DNA of 64,000 nucleotides from Roseimaritima multifibrata (GTDB lineage Bacteria; Planctomycetota; Planctomycetia; Pirellulales; Pirellulaceae), in the NCBI RefSeq assembly GCF_007741495.1, contig NZ_CP036262.1, positions 1,984,001 to 2,048,000 on the forward strand. Direction: 5' to 3'. Positions within the stretch are counted from its first letter, which is position 1. Every line of letters starts with the position of its first letter. Shown here piece by piece: positions 8,311-17,861 of the stretch. A program made the translations under genes and the position numbers. The notes below the pieces were generated by a model. It was given only the letters and a program-made list of their open reading frames with translations. It was not told the origin of the DNA and searched no databases.

Positions 8311-10422
8311 ATGTTGCGATATGCCCTTTCCACTCTGATGATTGCTTCGTTGGTATCCACCGCCGGCGCCGCGGATGCGGCTCCTGCGGAAAAGGCCGCC
8401 GCGAAAATCACCTATGAAGATCACATCAAACCGATCTTTCGAGAGAAATGTTTGACGTGTCATAACCAAGGCGACGCCAAGGGCGGTTTGGCGCTTGATA
8501 CGTATGCCGGCACGATGGAAGGTGGAGGTAGTGGCGAAATTGTCTATGACGGAGACGCTGAAAGCAGTCGTCTTTGGCAATTGGTGGCTCACGAGGACAC
8601 TCCGGTGATGCCTCCGAACCAAGACAAAATCGATGCTGCGAAAATCGAAATGATCGCCGCTTGGATCAACGGTGGGTTGTTGGAGAACTCCGGATCGAAA
8701 GCAAAGAAGAAAAAGAATTCGCTGGCGTTTTCTGCGTCCGGCAGCGGACGACCCGAAGGGGATGCTGCGATGCCGCAAACCGTGCTACAGCAACCGGTGG
8801 TTGTTAGTGGTCGTGCGTCGGCCGCTTCGTCGTTGGCCGCCAGTCCTTGGGCTCCACTGGTTGCCGTTGGCGGGCAGAAGCAAATTGTGCTTTACAACAC
8901 TGACACACTTCAATTGGCAGGTGTCTTGCCATTTCCCGAAGGACTTGTCCATTCGTTGCGGTTCAGTCGCGACGGTGGATTTATCATCGCCGGTGGTGGT
9001 GAGGGAGCCGCCCTCGGAATCGTTGCGGTTTATGACGTGAAGACCGGCGATCGCCTGGCGGTCGTAGGCGATGAGCTCGATGCGGTTTTAGGGGCCGATG
9101 TAAACGATAAAATGACTCAGATCGCTCTTGGCGGTCCGCAGAAAATGCTTCGTATTTACGATCTTGGCAGCGGCGAATTGCTGTTTGACATCAAGAAGCA
9201 CACCGACTGGATTTATGATGTTGCCTTCAGTCCCGATGGGATTCTGTTGGCTTCCTGCGATCGCGCTGCAGGCTTGATGGTATGGGAAGCAGATACCGGT
9301 CGGAATTACCTGAATCTGACCGACCATAAAGGGCCTATTAACGCGCTGGCATGGCGTGACGACAGCAACGTATTGGCGACCGCTAGCGATGATGGAACCG
9401 TCAAACTTTTCGAAATGAATGACGGCAAAGCGATCAAAAGCTTGAATGCTCATGGTGGAGGCGTGATGGATGTTGCGTTCGATCACCAGGGCCGGTTGGT
9501 GACCTGCGGAAAAGATAACCGAGTCAAACTGTGGGATGCGACAGGTAAGGAAATTGCGAACTTCCCTGCGATGGCAGAGGATGTTTTGGAAGTCACGATC
9601 ACCCATGATGGCAAGCGTGTCATCGCTGGAGACTGGACCGGAACCTTTAATGTCTTCAATAGCGATGACGCCAAGAAGGTTGCTGGGGCGGTTGCCGCCA
9701 ATCCACTCTCTTTGGAGCAGCGTAGTGAAGCTGCTAAAGCGGAAGTCGCGAAACTTTTGCCGCCGGTTCAGGCTGCGGAAGCGGCTTTGGTAGCCGTGCG
9801 TGCTCAGGTAGATAAAGTGACTGCCGAAAAATTGGCGATGGTCAATCAGCAGACGGAAAAAATGAAGCAGGTTGCTGCAAAGGATGCGGAAAAAGTTGCC
9901 GCTGAAAAACTGGTTGCAGACCTCACCGCCCAGCGCGCTCAGCTTCGTACTGTGGCAGACCAAAAGCAACAGGAATCAGCCGCTGCCATCAAGGCTTTGG
10001 CTGAAGGCAAATCGGATGAGGCGAAAGTCGCTGCCGTCGAAACTGCTTTCGCGACAGCCCTCCAAGCCGTCGCCGCTAAACGTACCGAATTGGCCGCGGC
10101 ACAGGCAAAGGTTGGACCTCTTGTTGCTGCAGCCAAGGCCATGCGTGCCGAAGCGGATAAGCAAGCTGCCGCGATTGCTGCTGTCGATAAAAAGATCGCG
10201 GAATTGACCGCGAAAGTGGCTCCCGCAGAACAGACGCTTGCCGCCGCTAAAACGGCTCATCAACAAGCGACGGAGAAACTGCAGCAGGTCAACACCGCAC
10301 TGGATCTATTTAAGAAGCGTGGTGCGGAACTGAGTGCTGCGGCGGCTGCCGCAGCCGATGATGAAGTGGGAGGCCGTGTCAAACAGCAAGCCGCCCTCTT
10401 CTCGACGGCGTACCAGCAGTAA
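8311..10422 (+). CDS. Cytochrome c - WD40 - coiled-coil exported protein
   Basis: This 703-aa protein has a signal peptide (M-L-R-Y-A-L-S-T-L-M onward, cleaved near A-G-A-A). A planctomycete-type cytochrome c domain follows with C47-L-T-C50-H51 and a downstream M-P-P methionine ligand region. A seven-bladed WD40 propeller runs from about 170 to 460 (repeats with S-P-D-G and V-K-L-W/F). The last about 220 residues are a long Ala/Lys/Glu-rich helical coiled coil. An in-frame ATG at 8293 would add six residues; neither start has a good Shine-Dalgarno sequence. It starts shortly after the DUF1549/1553 gene and probably shares its transcript. By inference it is a surface or periplasmic electron-transfer scaffold. 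Confidence 0.82.
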   Translation: MLRYALSTLMIASLVSTAGAADAAPAEKAAAKITYEDHIKPIFREKCLTCHNQGDAKGGLALDTYAGTMEGGGSGEIVYDGDAESSRLWQLVAHEDTPVMPPNQDKIDAAKIEMIAAWINGGLLENSGSKAKKKKNSLAFSASGSGRPEGDAAMPQTVLQQPVVVSGRASAASSLAASPWAPLVAVGGQKQIVLYNTDTLQLAGVLPFPEGLVHSLRFSRDGGFIIAGGGEGAALGIVAVYDVKTGDRLAVVGDELDAVLGADVNDKMTQIALGGPQKMLRIYDLGSGELLFDIKKHTDWIYDVAFSPDGILLASCDRAAGLMVWEADTGRNYLNLTDHKGPINALAWRDDSNVLATASDDGTVKLFEMNDGKAIKSLNAHGGGVMDVAFDHQGRLVTCGKDNRVKLWDATGKEIANFPAMAEDVLEVTITHDGKRVIAGDWTGTFNVFNSDDAKKVAGAVAANPLSLEQRSEAAKAEVAKLLPPVQAAEAALVAVRAQVDKVTAEKLAMVNQQTEKMKQVAAKDAEKVAAEKLVADLTAQRAQLRTVADQKQQESAAAIKALAEGKSDEAKVAAVETAFATALQAVAAKRTELAAAQAKVGPLVAAAKAMRAEADKQAAAIAAVDKKIAELTAKVAPAEQTLAAAKTAHQQATEKLQQVNTALDLFKKRGAELSAAAAAAADDEVGGRVKQQAALFSTAYQQ

Positions 10423-10475
10423 ACCACTTTTATCACTCCTTGCGGCACGTTGCTTCGTGCTGCCATTGCTAGGAC

Positions 10476-10503
10476 AATGCGGCCCCCACAGGACCGCATT
10501 TTC
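10476..10503 (+). terminator. Probable terminator after the cytochrome-WD40 gene
   Basis: AATGCGG (10476-10482) pairs with CCGCATT (10494-10500), and the stem runs into a short T-run (TTTTC). It lies about 55 bp after the stop at 10422 and before the ribosome site of the next gene, so it may separate two transcripts. Confidence 0.5.
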
Positions 10504-10530
10504 GCAATGGATTTTTTCAAGGAGTTCTCG

Positions 10531-11301
10531 ATGCAAGTGGACGCTACCCAAGGTCGTTTGAAGCAGTCGGTATGTCAGTGGTGCTACGGCGACCTGCCGC
10601 TTGACCAGCTGGCAACCGAAGTCGCACAGCGCGGCATGGCAGGGATTGATCTTCTAGGTCCCGACGATTTTCAAACGGTCAAAGATCATGGCCTGATCTG
10701 CACCATGATCACCTCGCACCCCTTAGAGGAAGGGTTGTGTGATCCTCAGTTTCATGACATGTGTCTGCAGAGCCTGACCACATCGATTGAAGCGGCGGCC
10801 GCGGAAGGCTGGCCGAATGTGATTTGCTTCACCGGCAACGCGCGTGGTATCGATCGTGAAACCGGGATGCAAAACTGTATCACCGCCCTGGATAAGATTC
10901 TGCCGCTGGCGCAGGCAAAGGGGGTGACGCTTGTGATGGAATTGCTGAATAGTCGCGTCGATCATCCGGACTATATGTGCGATCAATCCGCTTGGGGCGT
11001 CGAACTGTTTCGCCGTCTGGGGTCGAAGAACTTTGGGCTGCTGTTTGATCTTTACCATATGCAGATCATGGAGGGGGATTTGATCCGCACGATTGGGGAT
11101 CACCACGAAGCATTCGCTCATTACCACACGGCCGGCAATCCTGGACGACATGAGCTAGATGATCAGCAGGAGTTGTATTATCCTGCGATTGCTAGAGCGA
11201 TTGCGGGTACCGGCTTTCAGGGATACCTAGCACACGAATTTATGCCGAAACGGGATCCATTGGCTGCGTTAAGTGACGCGGTCCGACAGTGTATTGTTTA
11301 G
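10531..11301 (+). CDS. Hydroxypyruvate isomerase-like TIM-barrel protein
   Basis: This 256-aa cytoplasmic protein (no signal peptide) belongs to the AP-endonuclease-2 / sugar isomerase TIM-barrel family and most resembles hydroxypyruvate isomerase. Likely metal-site residues are visible in order: the E of V-M-E-L-L-N-S-R, the D and H of F-D-L-Y-H-M-Q, the H of H-Y-H-T-A-G-N-P-G-R and the E of L-A-H-E-F. The V-D-H-P-D-Y segment is typical of the hydroxypyruvate isomerase branch. The ATG at 10531 is chosen because AAGGAG (10519-10524) lies 6 nt upstream; longer frames lack this. Reaction inferred: interconversion of hydroxypyruvate and tartronate semialdehyde or a related keto-sugar. Its place between two exported cytochrome proteins does not clarify the pathway. 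Confidence 0.8.
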   Translation: MQVDATQGRLKQSVCQWCYGDLPLDQLATEVAQRGMAGIDLLGPDDFQTVKDHGLICTMITSHPLEEGLCDPQFHDMCLQSLTTSIEAAAAEGWPNVICFTGNARGIDRETGMQNCITALDKILPLAQAKGVTLVMELLNSRVDHPDYMCDQSAWGVELFRRLGSKNFGLLFDLYHMQIMEGDLIRTIGDHHEAFAHYHTAGNPGRHELDDQQELYYPAIARAIAGTGFQGYLAHEFMPKRDPLAALSDAVRQCIV

Positions 11302-11351
11302 AATATAAACTCGCTCTAAAACGTATTTTTCTTTAATAGGATAGAATAACG

Positions 11352-13862
11352 ATGATGTATCGGTTTCTCGGTCTTTCCAGCATGGCGACCGTCGCCCTGC
11401 TGTGGGGCTCGTTTTTTTCCAGCCTTTCTGCTGCCGGGCTAGGGGCGACTCCTGCCGATTCGGTTCGAGTCCCTGAAGGATTTAAGGTGGAACTTGTTTA
11501 TGAAGTTCCTTCCGATTCAGAAGGGTCGTGGGTCAGTCTGACCGTGGGCCCCGATGGGCATCTGTTGGCTTGTGATCAGAATGGTGGGCTGTTCAAAATC
11601 ACTCTGGCGACCGACAGTGAACCCGTGAAGGTTGAGCCCGTCGAAGCGGCTATTGGAGGCGCCCAAGGTTTGCTGTATGCCTTCGATTCGCTTTACGTCA
11701 ACGTCAACGGTGGCAAAGACGAAGGAGGCGTCTATCGTCTGCAAGATAAAGACGACAACGGCAGCTTCGAATCGATCGAACACATCCTTCCGTTGAACAA
11801 AGGTGGGGAACATGGTCCTCACGCTTTGATCCTCAGCCCCGACGGAAAGCAGATCTATCTGTGTGGAGGAAACAACACGATTCTTCCTAAGGAAGTTCCT
11901 CACAGTCGCGTCCCTCGCGTGTGGGATGAAGATCATCTGCTGGGCCGTATGCCAGATGCTCGTGGCCACAATGCGAACCGATTGGCTCCAGGCGGTTTCG
12001 TCGCCAAGATGGATCCTGACGGTAGCAATTTCGAAGTGATCGCGACCGGATTCCGAAATGAATACGACATCGCCTTCAATTCCGTCGGTGAATTGTTCAC
12101 CTACGATGCCGACATGGAATGGGATGTTGGTACTCCGTGGTATCGCCCGACACGTGTCAATCATGTTGTGAGTGGCGGCGAATTCGGCTGGCGCAATGGA
12201 ACCGGAAAATGGCCTGAATATTATGTCGACAGTGTCGGCGCCGTTGTGAATATCGGACCAGGTTCGCCGACCGGCATCTGCTTCGGAACCGGAGCCAAAT
12301 TCCCGGCGAAGTACCAGCAAGCCCTTTATGTCTTGGACTGGAGCTACGGCAATATCTTTGCGGTTTACATGAAACCCGATGGCAGTACCTACACCGGGGA
12401 ATACGAAACTTTCTCGACCGGTTCTCCTTTGCCGGTTACCGACATCGTGATCCATCCCAAAGATGGCAATATGTATTTCACCATCGGAGGACGGAACACT
12501 CAGTCCGGACTGTATCAAGTTAGCTATGTCGGCAAAGAATCGACCGCACCAGCTCCGATCATCGATACCGTTGAAGCCAAAGAACTGCGAGCCCTCCGGC
12601 ATCGCTTGGAAGATTTGCATTTCCATCCCGAAGCCAACGCGGCCAACGTCGATTTTGCGATTGAAAATCTGTCGAACGCCGATCGTCAGATCCGCTATGC
12701 CGCTCGAATTGCTCTCGAGCATCAACCTGTGGAATCATGGCGAAATCGGTTGTCCGATTTGGACTCGCCGAATGCGAAAATGGCTGCAGTGGTGGCGCTC
12801 GCTCGAACCGGTGAAAAAAGCGATTCCAAACTCGCTTTGCAGACCTTATTGTCGATCGATGTCGATGGTTTGGATACGGCTGGGAAACTTGATTTGTTGC
12901 GGGCCTACAGCCTTAGCTTCATCCGTCTTGGAGCCCCTGATGAGGATCAGAGAGCCAAGATTATCGCTGGCATTGATAGCCACTTCCCAAGTTCGGATCC
13001 ACGGCTTAACCGTGAAATGGCTTTGGTCCTGATCTACTTGAATGCTCCAAATGCGATCGATCGAGTGGTCGATCAATTGGTCGGAGGTCCTTCCCAGGAA
13101 GACCAAATTCACTATGCGTTTGTGCTTCGTGATGCCAAAGAAGGCTGGGATGAAAAGAACCGTAAACGCTATTTCCGCTGGTTCAAAAACGCCGCGTCCT
13201 CGCGTGGTGGAATGTCCTTCGGAGGATTTTTGGAAAACATTCGTCAGGCTGCAATTTCGCACCTGGACGATGCAACCAAAACCAGTCTCGGAAAGATCTT
13301 AGACAAACCTGAGGTTCGTGATCCACTGGCCGATTTGGAACCTCGCGAGATGGTCAAGCAGTGGCACATGGACGACCTTGTCGATGTCCTGAACGATGAC
13401 GAATTTGCGTACGATTTTGAGCAAGGCAAGCAGATGTTTGCCGTTGCACAGTGCTATAAATGTCATCGCATTGGCAATCAGGGAGGGGTCCTTGGTCCCG
13501 ATCTGACGGGAGCCGGAGGTCGCTTTAGTCCCAAGGATTTGCTGACCGCCGTTATCGATCCTAACCAGTCGATTAGCGATCAATATGCAGCGACGCAGTT
13601 CCTGACCGATTCGGGGCAGGTGATCGTTGGCAAGATCGTTAACCTGAGCAATAACGACATCCGCGTGATGACCAACATGCTTGATCCCAGCCAATTGGCG
13701 ACGGTCAAGAGTGACGAACTGGAGTCGGTTGAATTGTCCAAGAACAGCATGATGCCAGCCGGATTGCTAGATTCCTTAACGGAACCTGAAATCCGTAATC
13801 TGATGGCTTATCTGCGTGCCGGTGGCAATTCAGAACATCCTCTGTTCAAAGCAAAGAAATAG
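11352..13862 (+). CDS. PVC-type CxxCH dehydrogenase-like protein (NHL-HEAT-cytochrome c)
   Basis: This 836-aa exported protein has a signal peptide in its first about 27 residues. The N-terminal half is a sorbosone/glucose dehydrogenase-like beta-propeller: G-P-D-G-H-L, G-A-Q-G-L-L, the N-E-Y-D-I-A-F-N block, and late W-S-Y-G-N-I. A helical HEAT-like segment follows at about 400-580, then a cytochrome c domain with C701-Y-K-C704-H705 and the family's L-G-P-D-L-T-G stretch. This domain order defines the PVC 'membrane-bound dehydrogenase / CxxCH' family. It probably oxidises a sugar or alcohol in the periplasm and passes electrons to its own haem; the substrate is unknown. A strong terminator follows, so it closes the first block. 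Confidence 0.85.
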   Translation: MMYRFLGLSSMATVALLWGSFFSSLSAAGLGATPADSVRVPEGFKVELVYEVPSDSEGSWVSLTVGPDGHLLACDQNGGLFKITLATDSEPVKVEPVEAAIGGAQGLLYAFDSLYVNVNGGKDEGGVYRLQDKDDNGSFESIEHILPLNKGGEHGPHALILSPDGKQIYLCGGNNTILPKEVPHSRVPRVWDEDHLLGRMPDARGHNANRLAPGGFVAKMDPDGSNFEVIATGFRNEYDIAFNSVGELFTYDADMEWDVGTPWYRPTRVNHVVSGGEFGWRNGTGKWPEYYVDSVGAVVNIGPGSPTGICFGTGAKFPAKYQQALYVLDWSYGNIFAVYMKPDGSTYTGEYETFSTGSPLPVTDIVIHPKDGNMYFTIGGRNTQSGLYQVSYVGKESTAPAPIIDTVEAKELRALRHRLEDLHFHPEANAANVDFAIENLSNADRQIRYAARIALEHQPVESWRNRLSDLDSPNAKMAAVVALARTGEKSDSKLALQTLLSIDVDGLDTAGKLDLLRAYSLSFIRLGAPDEDQRAKIIAGIDSHFPSSDPRLNREMALVLIYLNAPNAIDRVVDQLVGGPSQEDQIHYAFVLRDAKEGWDEKNRKRYFRWFKNAASSRGGMSFGGFLENIRQAAISHLDDATKTSLGKILDKPEVRDPLADLEPREMVKQWHMDDLVDVLNDDEFAYDFEQGKQMFAVAQCYKCHRIGNQGGVLGPDLTGAGGRFSPKDLLTAVIDPNQSISDQYAATQFLTDSGQVIVGKIVNLSNNDIRVMTNMLDPSQLATVKSDELESVELSKNSMMPAGLLDSLTEPEIRNLMAYLRAGGNSEHPLFKAKK

Positions 13863-13877
13863 CCTTTGTTGAATCGG

Positions 13878-13912
13878 TAGCCGGGCGGTTTAATCCGCCC
13901 GGCTATTTTTTT
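13878..13912 (+). terminator. Strong intrinsic terminator
   Basis: TAGCCGGGCGG (13878-13888) pairs perfectly with CCGCCCGGCTA (13895-13905) around a six-base loop and is followed by seven T. It lies 15 bp after the stop of the CxxCH protein. Confidence 0.93.
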
Positions 13913-13941
13913 GCGCTCGCAGCCTGCGTCCGTACCCCGCT

Positions 13942-13969
13942 CAGCTGGAATGGGGCAGCTGGAATGGGG
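13942..13969. repeat. 14-bp tandem duplication
   Basis: CAGCTGGAATGGGG occurs twice in direct succession (13942-13955, 13956-13969) in the spacer between the terminator and purQ. The rest of the spacer (13913-14164) should contain the purQ promoter, but I cannot place it. Confidence 0.8.
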
Positions 13970-14164
13970 CAGTCTCCATTTCGGGGGGGCTGTCGGTTTC
14001 GTGCGTGTTGCCATTGCAGAAATTTGGCTGCCCCGCGTCAGCCCGGTGCCACCTGCCCACCGCGGGCACGTTTTCGTTCGGGTTTACTAGGGCTCCCACG
14101 AATGACTGTGGGGGTTTAAAGTAAGGACTAACTTGCTCTTTTCCCCCGCTTCCCGACGATTGCC

Positions 14165-14968
14165 ATGGCCGCCCCTCGCGTACTAATTCTCCGGGCTCCC
14201 GGTACAAACTGCGATGAAGAAACCGCCTACGCCTTTGAGTTAGCAGGCGCCGAAGCGGAACGTGTTCACGTAAACCGCCTGATTGAGAACCCCGCACTCG
14301 CTGCTCGGTACCAAATCGTCTGCGTCCCCGGTGGATTTAGTTATGGGGATGACATCGCCGCAGGCCGTATTTTGGCCGGACGGATGCAGCGACATCTGTC
14401 GACGATGCTGCAAGATTTCTGTGGTGAAAACGATCAGCGATTGATGCTGGGAATCTGCAATGGGATGCAGGTTCTGATGCGACTGGGCGTGCTTGCGTCT
14501 CAGTCGGGCGAAGACGAATCGGAAGCCTCTGCCAGTCTTGCCTGGAACCACCACGGTCGGTTTGAAGATCGCTGGGTCCACCTGAGAGTCGATGCCGATA
14601 CGCCCTGCGTCTTCTTGCGTGGGATTGAGAAGATGTACTTGCCGATGGCACACGCAGAAGGTCGCTTTATCACGGCCAGCCAAGACGTGTACGACCGCTT
14701 GCAGCAACAGGGACGCCTTGCCCTTCGTTATAGCAATGACGCTGGAGAGGTTGCTGAGGAAACACTACCCTTCCCTGTCAATCCAAACGGAAGTCAGGGC
14801 AACGTCGCCGGAGTCTGTGATTCGACGGGACGCGTTTTTGGGTTGATGCCTCACCCTGAACGCTTCGTTGACCCAACGCAGCATCCCTGCTGGACTCGGC
14901 AAGAACCCCTGCCTGAAGAAGGCCAAGGTCTGGCCATGTTCCGCAATGCGGTGCAGTACTTTGCATAA
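14165..14968 (+). CDS. purQ: Phosphoribosylformylglycinamidine synthase subunit PurQ
   Basis: This 267-aa class I glutamine amidotransferase supplies ammonia to PurL for conversion of FGAR to FGAM in purine synthesis. Visible features: the P-G-T-N-C-D-E-E start, P-G-G-F-S-Y-G-D-D around the oxyanion loop, the nucleophile C98 in L-G-I-C-N-G-M-Q, and the H230-P-E232 pair near the C-terminus (G-L-M-P-H-P-E-R). It is longer than the about 220-230 aa of Gram-positive PurQ and fits the longer form with an extra internal segment. Cytoplasmic. The dihydroorotase gene follows after 38 bp, so the two are probably cotranscribed, joining a purine and a pyrimidine step. Confidence 0.93.
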   Translation: MAAPRVLILRAPGTNCDEETAYAFELAGAEAERVHVNRLIENPALAARYQIVCVPGGFSYGDDIAAGRILAGRMQRHLSTMLQDFCGENDQRLMLGICNGMQVLMRLGVLASQSGEDESEASASLAWNHHGRFEDRWVHLRVDADTPCVFLRGIEKMYLPMAHAEGRFITASQDVYDRLQQQGRLALRYSNDAGEVAEETLPFPVNPNGSQGNVAGVCDSTGRVFGLMPHPERFVDPTQHPCWTRQEPLPEEGQGLAMFRNAVQYFA

Positions 14969-15006
14969 GACTGTCTGAAGTTGCTTCGAACCAACAAGGA
15001 ATTGCA

Positions 15007-16356
15007 TTGAGCTCCCTATTCTTTAAGAATGCACAAGTCGTATTTCCTGATCGCGTTGCAACCACAAACGTCTTTGTGCGTGATGGTGTTATCGTCGATG
15101 TCGATGCTCCCGAATCGACTTCGGCCGATGTAACGGTCGACGCACAGGGACGGTATTTAATGCCCGGCGTCATTGATGACCAAGTTCATTTCCGCGATCC
15201 AGGGCTGACGCACAAAGAAGACCTCGCAACGGCTTCGCGGGCTTGCGCCGCCGGAGGCGTCACGACCTTCTTGGAAATGCCCAACACGCGGCCCCCAGCG
15301 ATCACGATGGATGGGATTCGCCTGAAGGAAAATCTTGCGGCGGAAAAATCGCTGGTCAATTACGGTTTCTACATTGGCGCGACCTCCGAGAACGTTAGTG
15401 ATTTGCAGCAGGCGACCAATGTGCCGGGGATTAAAATCTTCATCGGCAGTAGTACGGGGAATTTGCTGGTCGACGAACAGCAGGCCCTCGAGCAGATTTT
15501 TGCTCAGACCACCTTGCCGATCTGTGCACACTGCGAAGACGAAACAATGGTCCGGGAGAATACAGCGAAGTATGAAGGGGTTCATGATGTTGCAGTCCAT
15601 TCAAAGATTCGTGACGTCGACGCCGCTGTGACCGCGACCAAGCGAGCGATTGATTTGTCACTGCGGCACAAACATCGCTTTCATGTCCTGCATGTTTCGA
15701 CCGCAGCTGAATTGCCGCTGCTGGCGAATACGCAGCCTTACGTCACGGCTGAGGTCTGCCCTCATCACCTGTTTTTCAACGTCGATGACTATGAACGTCT
15801 GGGAACGTTGATCCAAATGAATCCCTCGATTAAATCAGCGGAGGACAACCGCCAGCTGTGGGAGGGGCTTTTGCAGGGGGCCATCCAGGTCATCGCAACC
15901 GATCATGCACCGCATACCTGGGAAGAAAAACAGGCCGAATATCCGAGCAGTCCCTCAGGCCTGCCAGCGGTTGAGAACAGTTTGGCGTTGATGCTAAACC
16001 AGGTGAGCCAAGGGAAATGCACATTGACTCAGGTAGCCAGCTGGATGTGTGACGCACCGGCCAGGGTTTGGGGAATCGTCGGCAAAGGGCGAATCGCAAA
16101 CGGTTATGACGCCGATTTGGTGTTGGTCGATATGGAGCAACGCCGTGAAATCGAAAATGCTAGACAGCATACGAAATCACGCTGGTCTCCGTGGCACGGG
16201 ACAACCTTAACAGGATGGCCCGTCGCGACTTGGGTCAATGGCCAACAGGTTTACGGTGAGCATGGATTTGACGAATCGGTGCGGGGGGCAAAACCGCAAT
16301 TTGACCACCAACGTGGCGGTTTCTGGGCTACCCCGGATGGGATTGGATTGCGGTAG
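15007..16356 (+). CDS. pyrC: Dihydroorotase (class I type)
   Basis: This 449-aa amidohydrolase interconverts carbamoyl-aspartate and dihydroorotate in pyrimidine synthesis. The family signature near the N-terminus reads P-G-V-I-D-D-Q59-V-H61[11 protein letters not shown], the [12 protein letters not shown] block follows, the carboxylated-lysine region is near K143 (I-K-I-F), and D299-H300-A-P-H is the catalytic Asp region. The usual H-x-H metal pair is Q-x-H here, a variant I recall from one class I subfamily. The start is TTG, supported by AAGGAA 5-6 nt upstream; the first in-frame ATG would cut into the fold. Allantoinase is the main alternative, but the purQ neighbour favours dihydroorotase. 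Confidence 0.88.
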   Translation: MSSLFFKNAQVVFPDRVATTNVFVRDGVIVDVDAPESTSADVTVDAQGRYLMPGVIDDQVHFRDPGLTHKEDLATASRACAAGGVTTFLEMPNTRPPAITMDGIRLKENLAAEKSLVNYGFYIGATSENVSDLQQATNVPGIKIFIGSSTGNLLVDEQQALEQIFAQTTLPICAHCEDETMVRENTAKYEGVHDVAVHSKIRDVDAAVTATKRAIDLSLRHKHRFHVLHVSTAAELPLLANTQPYVTAEVCPHHLFFNVDDYERLGTLIQMNPSIKSAEDNRQLWEGLLQGAIQVIATDHAPHTWEEKQAEYPSSPSGLPAVENSLALMLNQVSQGKCTLTQVASWMCDAPARVWGIVGKGRIANGYDADLVLVDMEQRREIENARQHTKSRWSPWHGTTLTGWPVATWVNGQQVYGEHGFDESVRGAKPQFDHQRGGFWATPDGIGLR

Positions 16357-16433
16357 CGTTACAAACGCGTGGGAGAATTGATTACAGTAGGGGCTCCCTC
16401 CTACATATCCCACCTCACGATCCCAGAGCTATC

Positions 16434-17861
16434 ATGACCCGCTCAGCCTTTTCGGCAGCGCTCGGTTTCTTGCTGCTTCTTGTAGCAGTCACAGGCCACG
16501 CTGCTAGTCCCGCGGCCCAGACCGATGCGGCTTCTGCCTCGCAGCCTGAATTGAAATTAGCCCGATTTGACATCGATGCGACCCCGCCTGTCGGATACCG
16601 GATGTCTTATGACACGGTTATTCGCGTCGATGCACTTGGCCTTCGTTGCCGGGGAATTGCCATTCTTGGGGCTGGGCAGCCGATCGTCCTCTGTTCTGTC
16701 GATTGGCTGGGAATTGCGAACGAAAGCCATGATGTGATGAAAGCAGTCCTCGCGAAGGCTGCAGGTACGACCGCCGATCGGGTTGCCGTTCACACGGTCC
16801 ATCAGCACGATGCTCCACGGGCTGATTCGTCCGCCGAACGGATCATGCATGAAGCGGGGATTAGTGAAATGTTGGCCTTTGACGGCAGTTTGTTTCGGGA
16901 CCTGTTGCGGCGTTTGAAACCGGCAGTGACCGATGCGATCGCCGCGGCAACGCCGATCACCCATGCCGGGTTCGCCAGTGCGGTTGTCGAAAAAGTGGCG
17001 TCGAATCGACGGATTCTGGATGACACCGGAAAGGTTCAAATGGTCCGCTTCAGCGCCGCTCCTAATCCCAAAATTCGTGCCGCGCCCGAGGGGACGATTG
17101 ATCCGGAACTCAGTTCTCTCGCTTTTTGGAATCAAGATAAACCGGTTGCCGTCCTCACCTTCTACGCTTGCCATCCCCAGAGTTATTACCGCACCGGAGT
17201 CCCCAGTACCGATTTTCCGGGAATCGCTAGGCTGATGCGCGAGCAAGATGTCCCCAATACATTACACGTGCATTTCGCCGGAGCCGGCGGGAACATTGGT
17301 GCGGGGAAATACAATGACGGGAAACCGAAAAATCGGATGACTCTTGCCGGACGGTTGGCCGAGGGGATGGAAACCGCGTTTGAGAATACCAAGCCGATGC
17401 CGATTTCCGCGAAGGATATCCGCTGGACCGTCGTCCCCGTTCGCTTGCCGCTCGCGCCGCACTTAGCGGACGGCCCGGCGCTCTCGGAGGTGCCCATCGA
17501 AAATGAAAAAAGTGAAAACCTTCGTGCCCGTCCACGAAAGAGAGCATGGATTCAACGCTGCCAAAGCGGGCATGAAATGCAACTGGGTTGCCTAGGAGTT
17601 GGGGATGCTAGGGTGCTCTTCATGCCGGGCGAGCTGTTTGTGGAATATCAACTGGCTGCCAAGGCGATGGCTCCCGATCTGCAGGTTGCAATGGCAGCTT
17701 ATGGGGATCTGGGAACTAGCTACATCGGTACGAAGGTCGCCTATGGACAAGGGGGCTATGAAACCAGTCAGGTCGCGTCCAATGTCGCACCGGAATGTGA
17801 AGAAGTTTTGATGGATGGAATTCGGAAGCTGTTAGAAAAATCAACGGGAGAAAGCGAATGA
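16434..17861 (+). CDS. Neutral/alkaline ceramidase N-terminal-like exported protein
   Basis: This 475-aa protein has a signal peptide (residues 1 to about 24, ending G-H-A-A). The mature part resembles the N-terminal domain of neutral ceramidases: an F-D-I-D-A-T-P-P-V-G-Y opening, a V-H-T-V-H-Q-H-D-A-P block like the zinc-site H-T-H-x-x-P of the family, and later Y-A-C-H-P-Q-S-Y-Y and G-A-G-G-N-I-G blocks. The C-terminal Ig-like domain of true ceramidases is absent; planctomycetes have many such short homologues of unknown substrate. Its stop overlaps the next start in an ATGA, so it is translationally coupled to the CxxCH dehydrogenase-like protein and they likely act together outside the cytoplasm. 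Confidence 0.8.
   Translation: MTRSAFSAALGFLLLLVAVTGHAASPAAQTDAASASQPELKLARFDIDATPPVGYRMSYDTVIRVDALGLRCRGIAILGAGQPIVLCSVDWLGIANESHDVMKAVLAKAAGTTADRVAVHTVHQHDAPRADSSAERIMHEAGISEMLAFDGSLFRDLLRRLKPAVTDAIAAATPITHAGFASAVVEKVASNRRILDDTGKVQMVRFSAAPNPKIRAAPEGTIDPELSSLAFWNQDKPVAVLTFYACHPQSYYRTGVPSTDFPGIARLMREQDVPNTLHVHFAGAGGNIGAGKYNDGKPKNRMTLAGRLAEGMETAFENTKPMPISAKDIRWTVVPVRLPLAPHLADGPALSEVPIENEKSENLRARPRKRAWIQRCQSGHEMQLGCLGVGDARVLFMPGELFVEYQLAAKAMAPDLQVAMAAYGDLGTSYIGTKVAYGQGGYETSQVASNVAPECEEVLMDGIRKLLEKSTGESE

Noticed and set aside
11517-12725. Long minus-strand frame (about 400 codons) inside the CxxCH gene
   Set aside because: It lies fully antisense to a gene with clear domains and has no recognisable motif.
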